A stretch of DNA of 64,000 nt. Origin: Gari tellinella (lineage: Eukaryota > Mollusca > Bivalvia > Cardiida > Psammobiidae). Location of the stretch: positions 38,808,356 to 38,872,355 of the forward strand of contig OV277870.1 of the NCBI GenBank assembly GCA_922989275.2, given 5' to 3'. Below are positions 63,859 to 64,000 of this stretch, piece by piece. Position numbers and translations under genes: made by a program. Under the pieces are notes generated by a model. The model saw only the letters and a program-made list of their open reading frames with translations, was not told the DNA's origin and did no database searches. How positions within the stretch are numbered: position 1 is the stretch's first letter; every line of letters begins with the position of its first letter.

Positions 63859-64000
63859 TTAACTCTTTCACCACCAAGTTTAATCGTCTGCTTTAACACT
63901 CTCACCTCCAAAATATCGCCTTGATTGATAGTGTCGTCTGCACTACTTTGTCAAGTTAGACTTAGAGCAATTTTGACTGAAGAAATATAGATTCGATTGT
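63859..64000 (-). mobile_element. Pal-C element, cut by the window edge
   Basis: TTAACTCTTTCACCACCAAG, TAATCGTCTGCTTTAAC, GTGTCGTCTGCAC. The hairpin would lie beyond 64000. Confidence 0.6.

Overview
The window is eukaryotic nuclear DNA, AT-rich and almost entirely intron and intergenic sequence. Split exons with GT/AG boundaries, tRNA-derived SINEs with a mollusc-type central domain, 5'-truncated LINE ends and very many non-autonomous DNA transposons point to a lophotrochozoan, most likely a bivalve mollusc. The species is not determined. No prokaryotic operon, CRISPR array or rRNA is present.

Host genes. (1) 504-1682, +: the last two coding exons of a gene I do not recognise. (2) 8486-17464, -: a complete four-exon CENP-S/MHF1 gene (136 aa). 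Its exons match the vertebrate protein in order and length, and its first intron is swollen by transposons, including a 3.3-kb inverted-repeat element. (3) 24654-58108, +: three in-phase exons of a disordered, basic, unrecognised protein, with introns of about 22.8 and 9.7 kb and no terminal exon in the window. A broken C2H2 zinc-finger gene (33244-33830) and a truncated zinc-finger ORF (35291-36010, -) lie inside a 3.8-kb transposon-like element with about 85-bp terminal inverted repeats and a 5-bp target duplication.

Mobile DNA. More than 100 short palindromic elements fill the window. Names used here are mine. Ends flanked by TTAA: Pal-A, Pal-A2, Pal-B, Pal-C, Pal-C3, Pal-M. Ends of CAGT type flanked by TA (pogo/Tigger-like): Pal-D, Pal-E, Pal-F, Pal-G, Pal-H, Pal-K. 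hAT-like ends with about 6-bp duplications: Pal-L, Pal-P. Other: Pal-I, Pal-O. The most unusual property is modularity: families with unrelated ends carry the same central hairpin. One hairpin arm starting CAAACAG is shared by A, C, C3, D, F and M. Another starting TTAAAGCAGG is shared by B, E and P. The hairpin tips are swapped between families. Nested insertions are common and give a relative age order.

Layout: 1-8.5 kb, left gene end and MITE clusters; 8.5-17.8 kb, CENP-S; 18-24.5 kb, LINE fragment, tandem duplicates and quiet AT-rich DNA; 24.6-58.1 kb, gene 3 and its introns, including a GA-rich microsatellite (27 kb) and the 3.8-kb element (32.7-36.5 kb); 58-64 kb, further MITEs and a 78-bp tandem array (60.9-61.95 kb).
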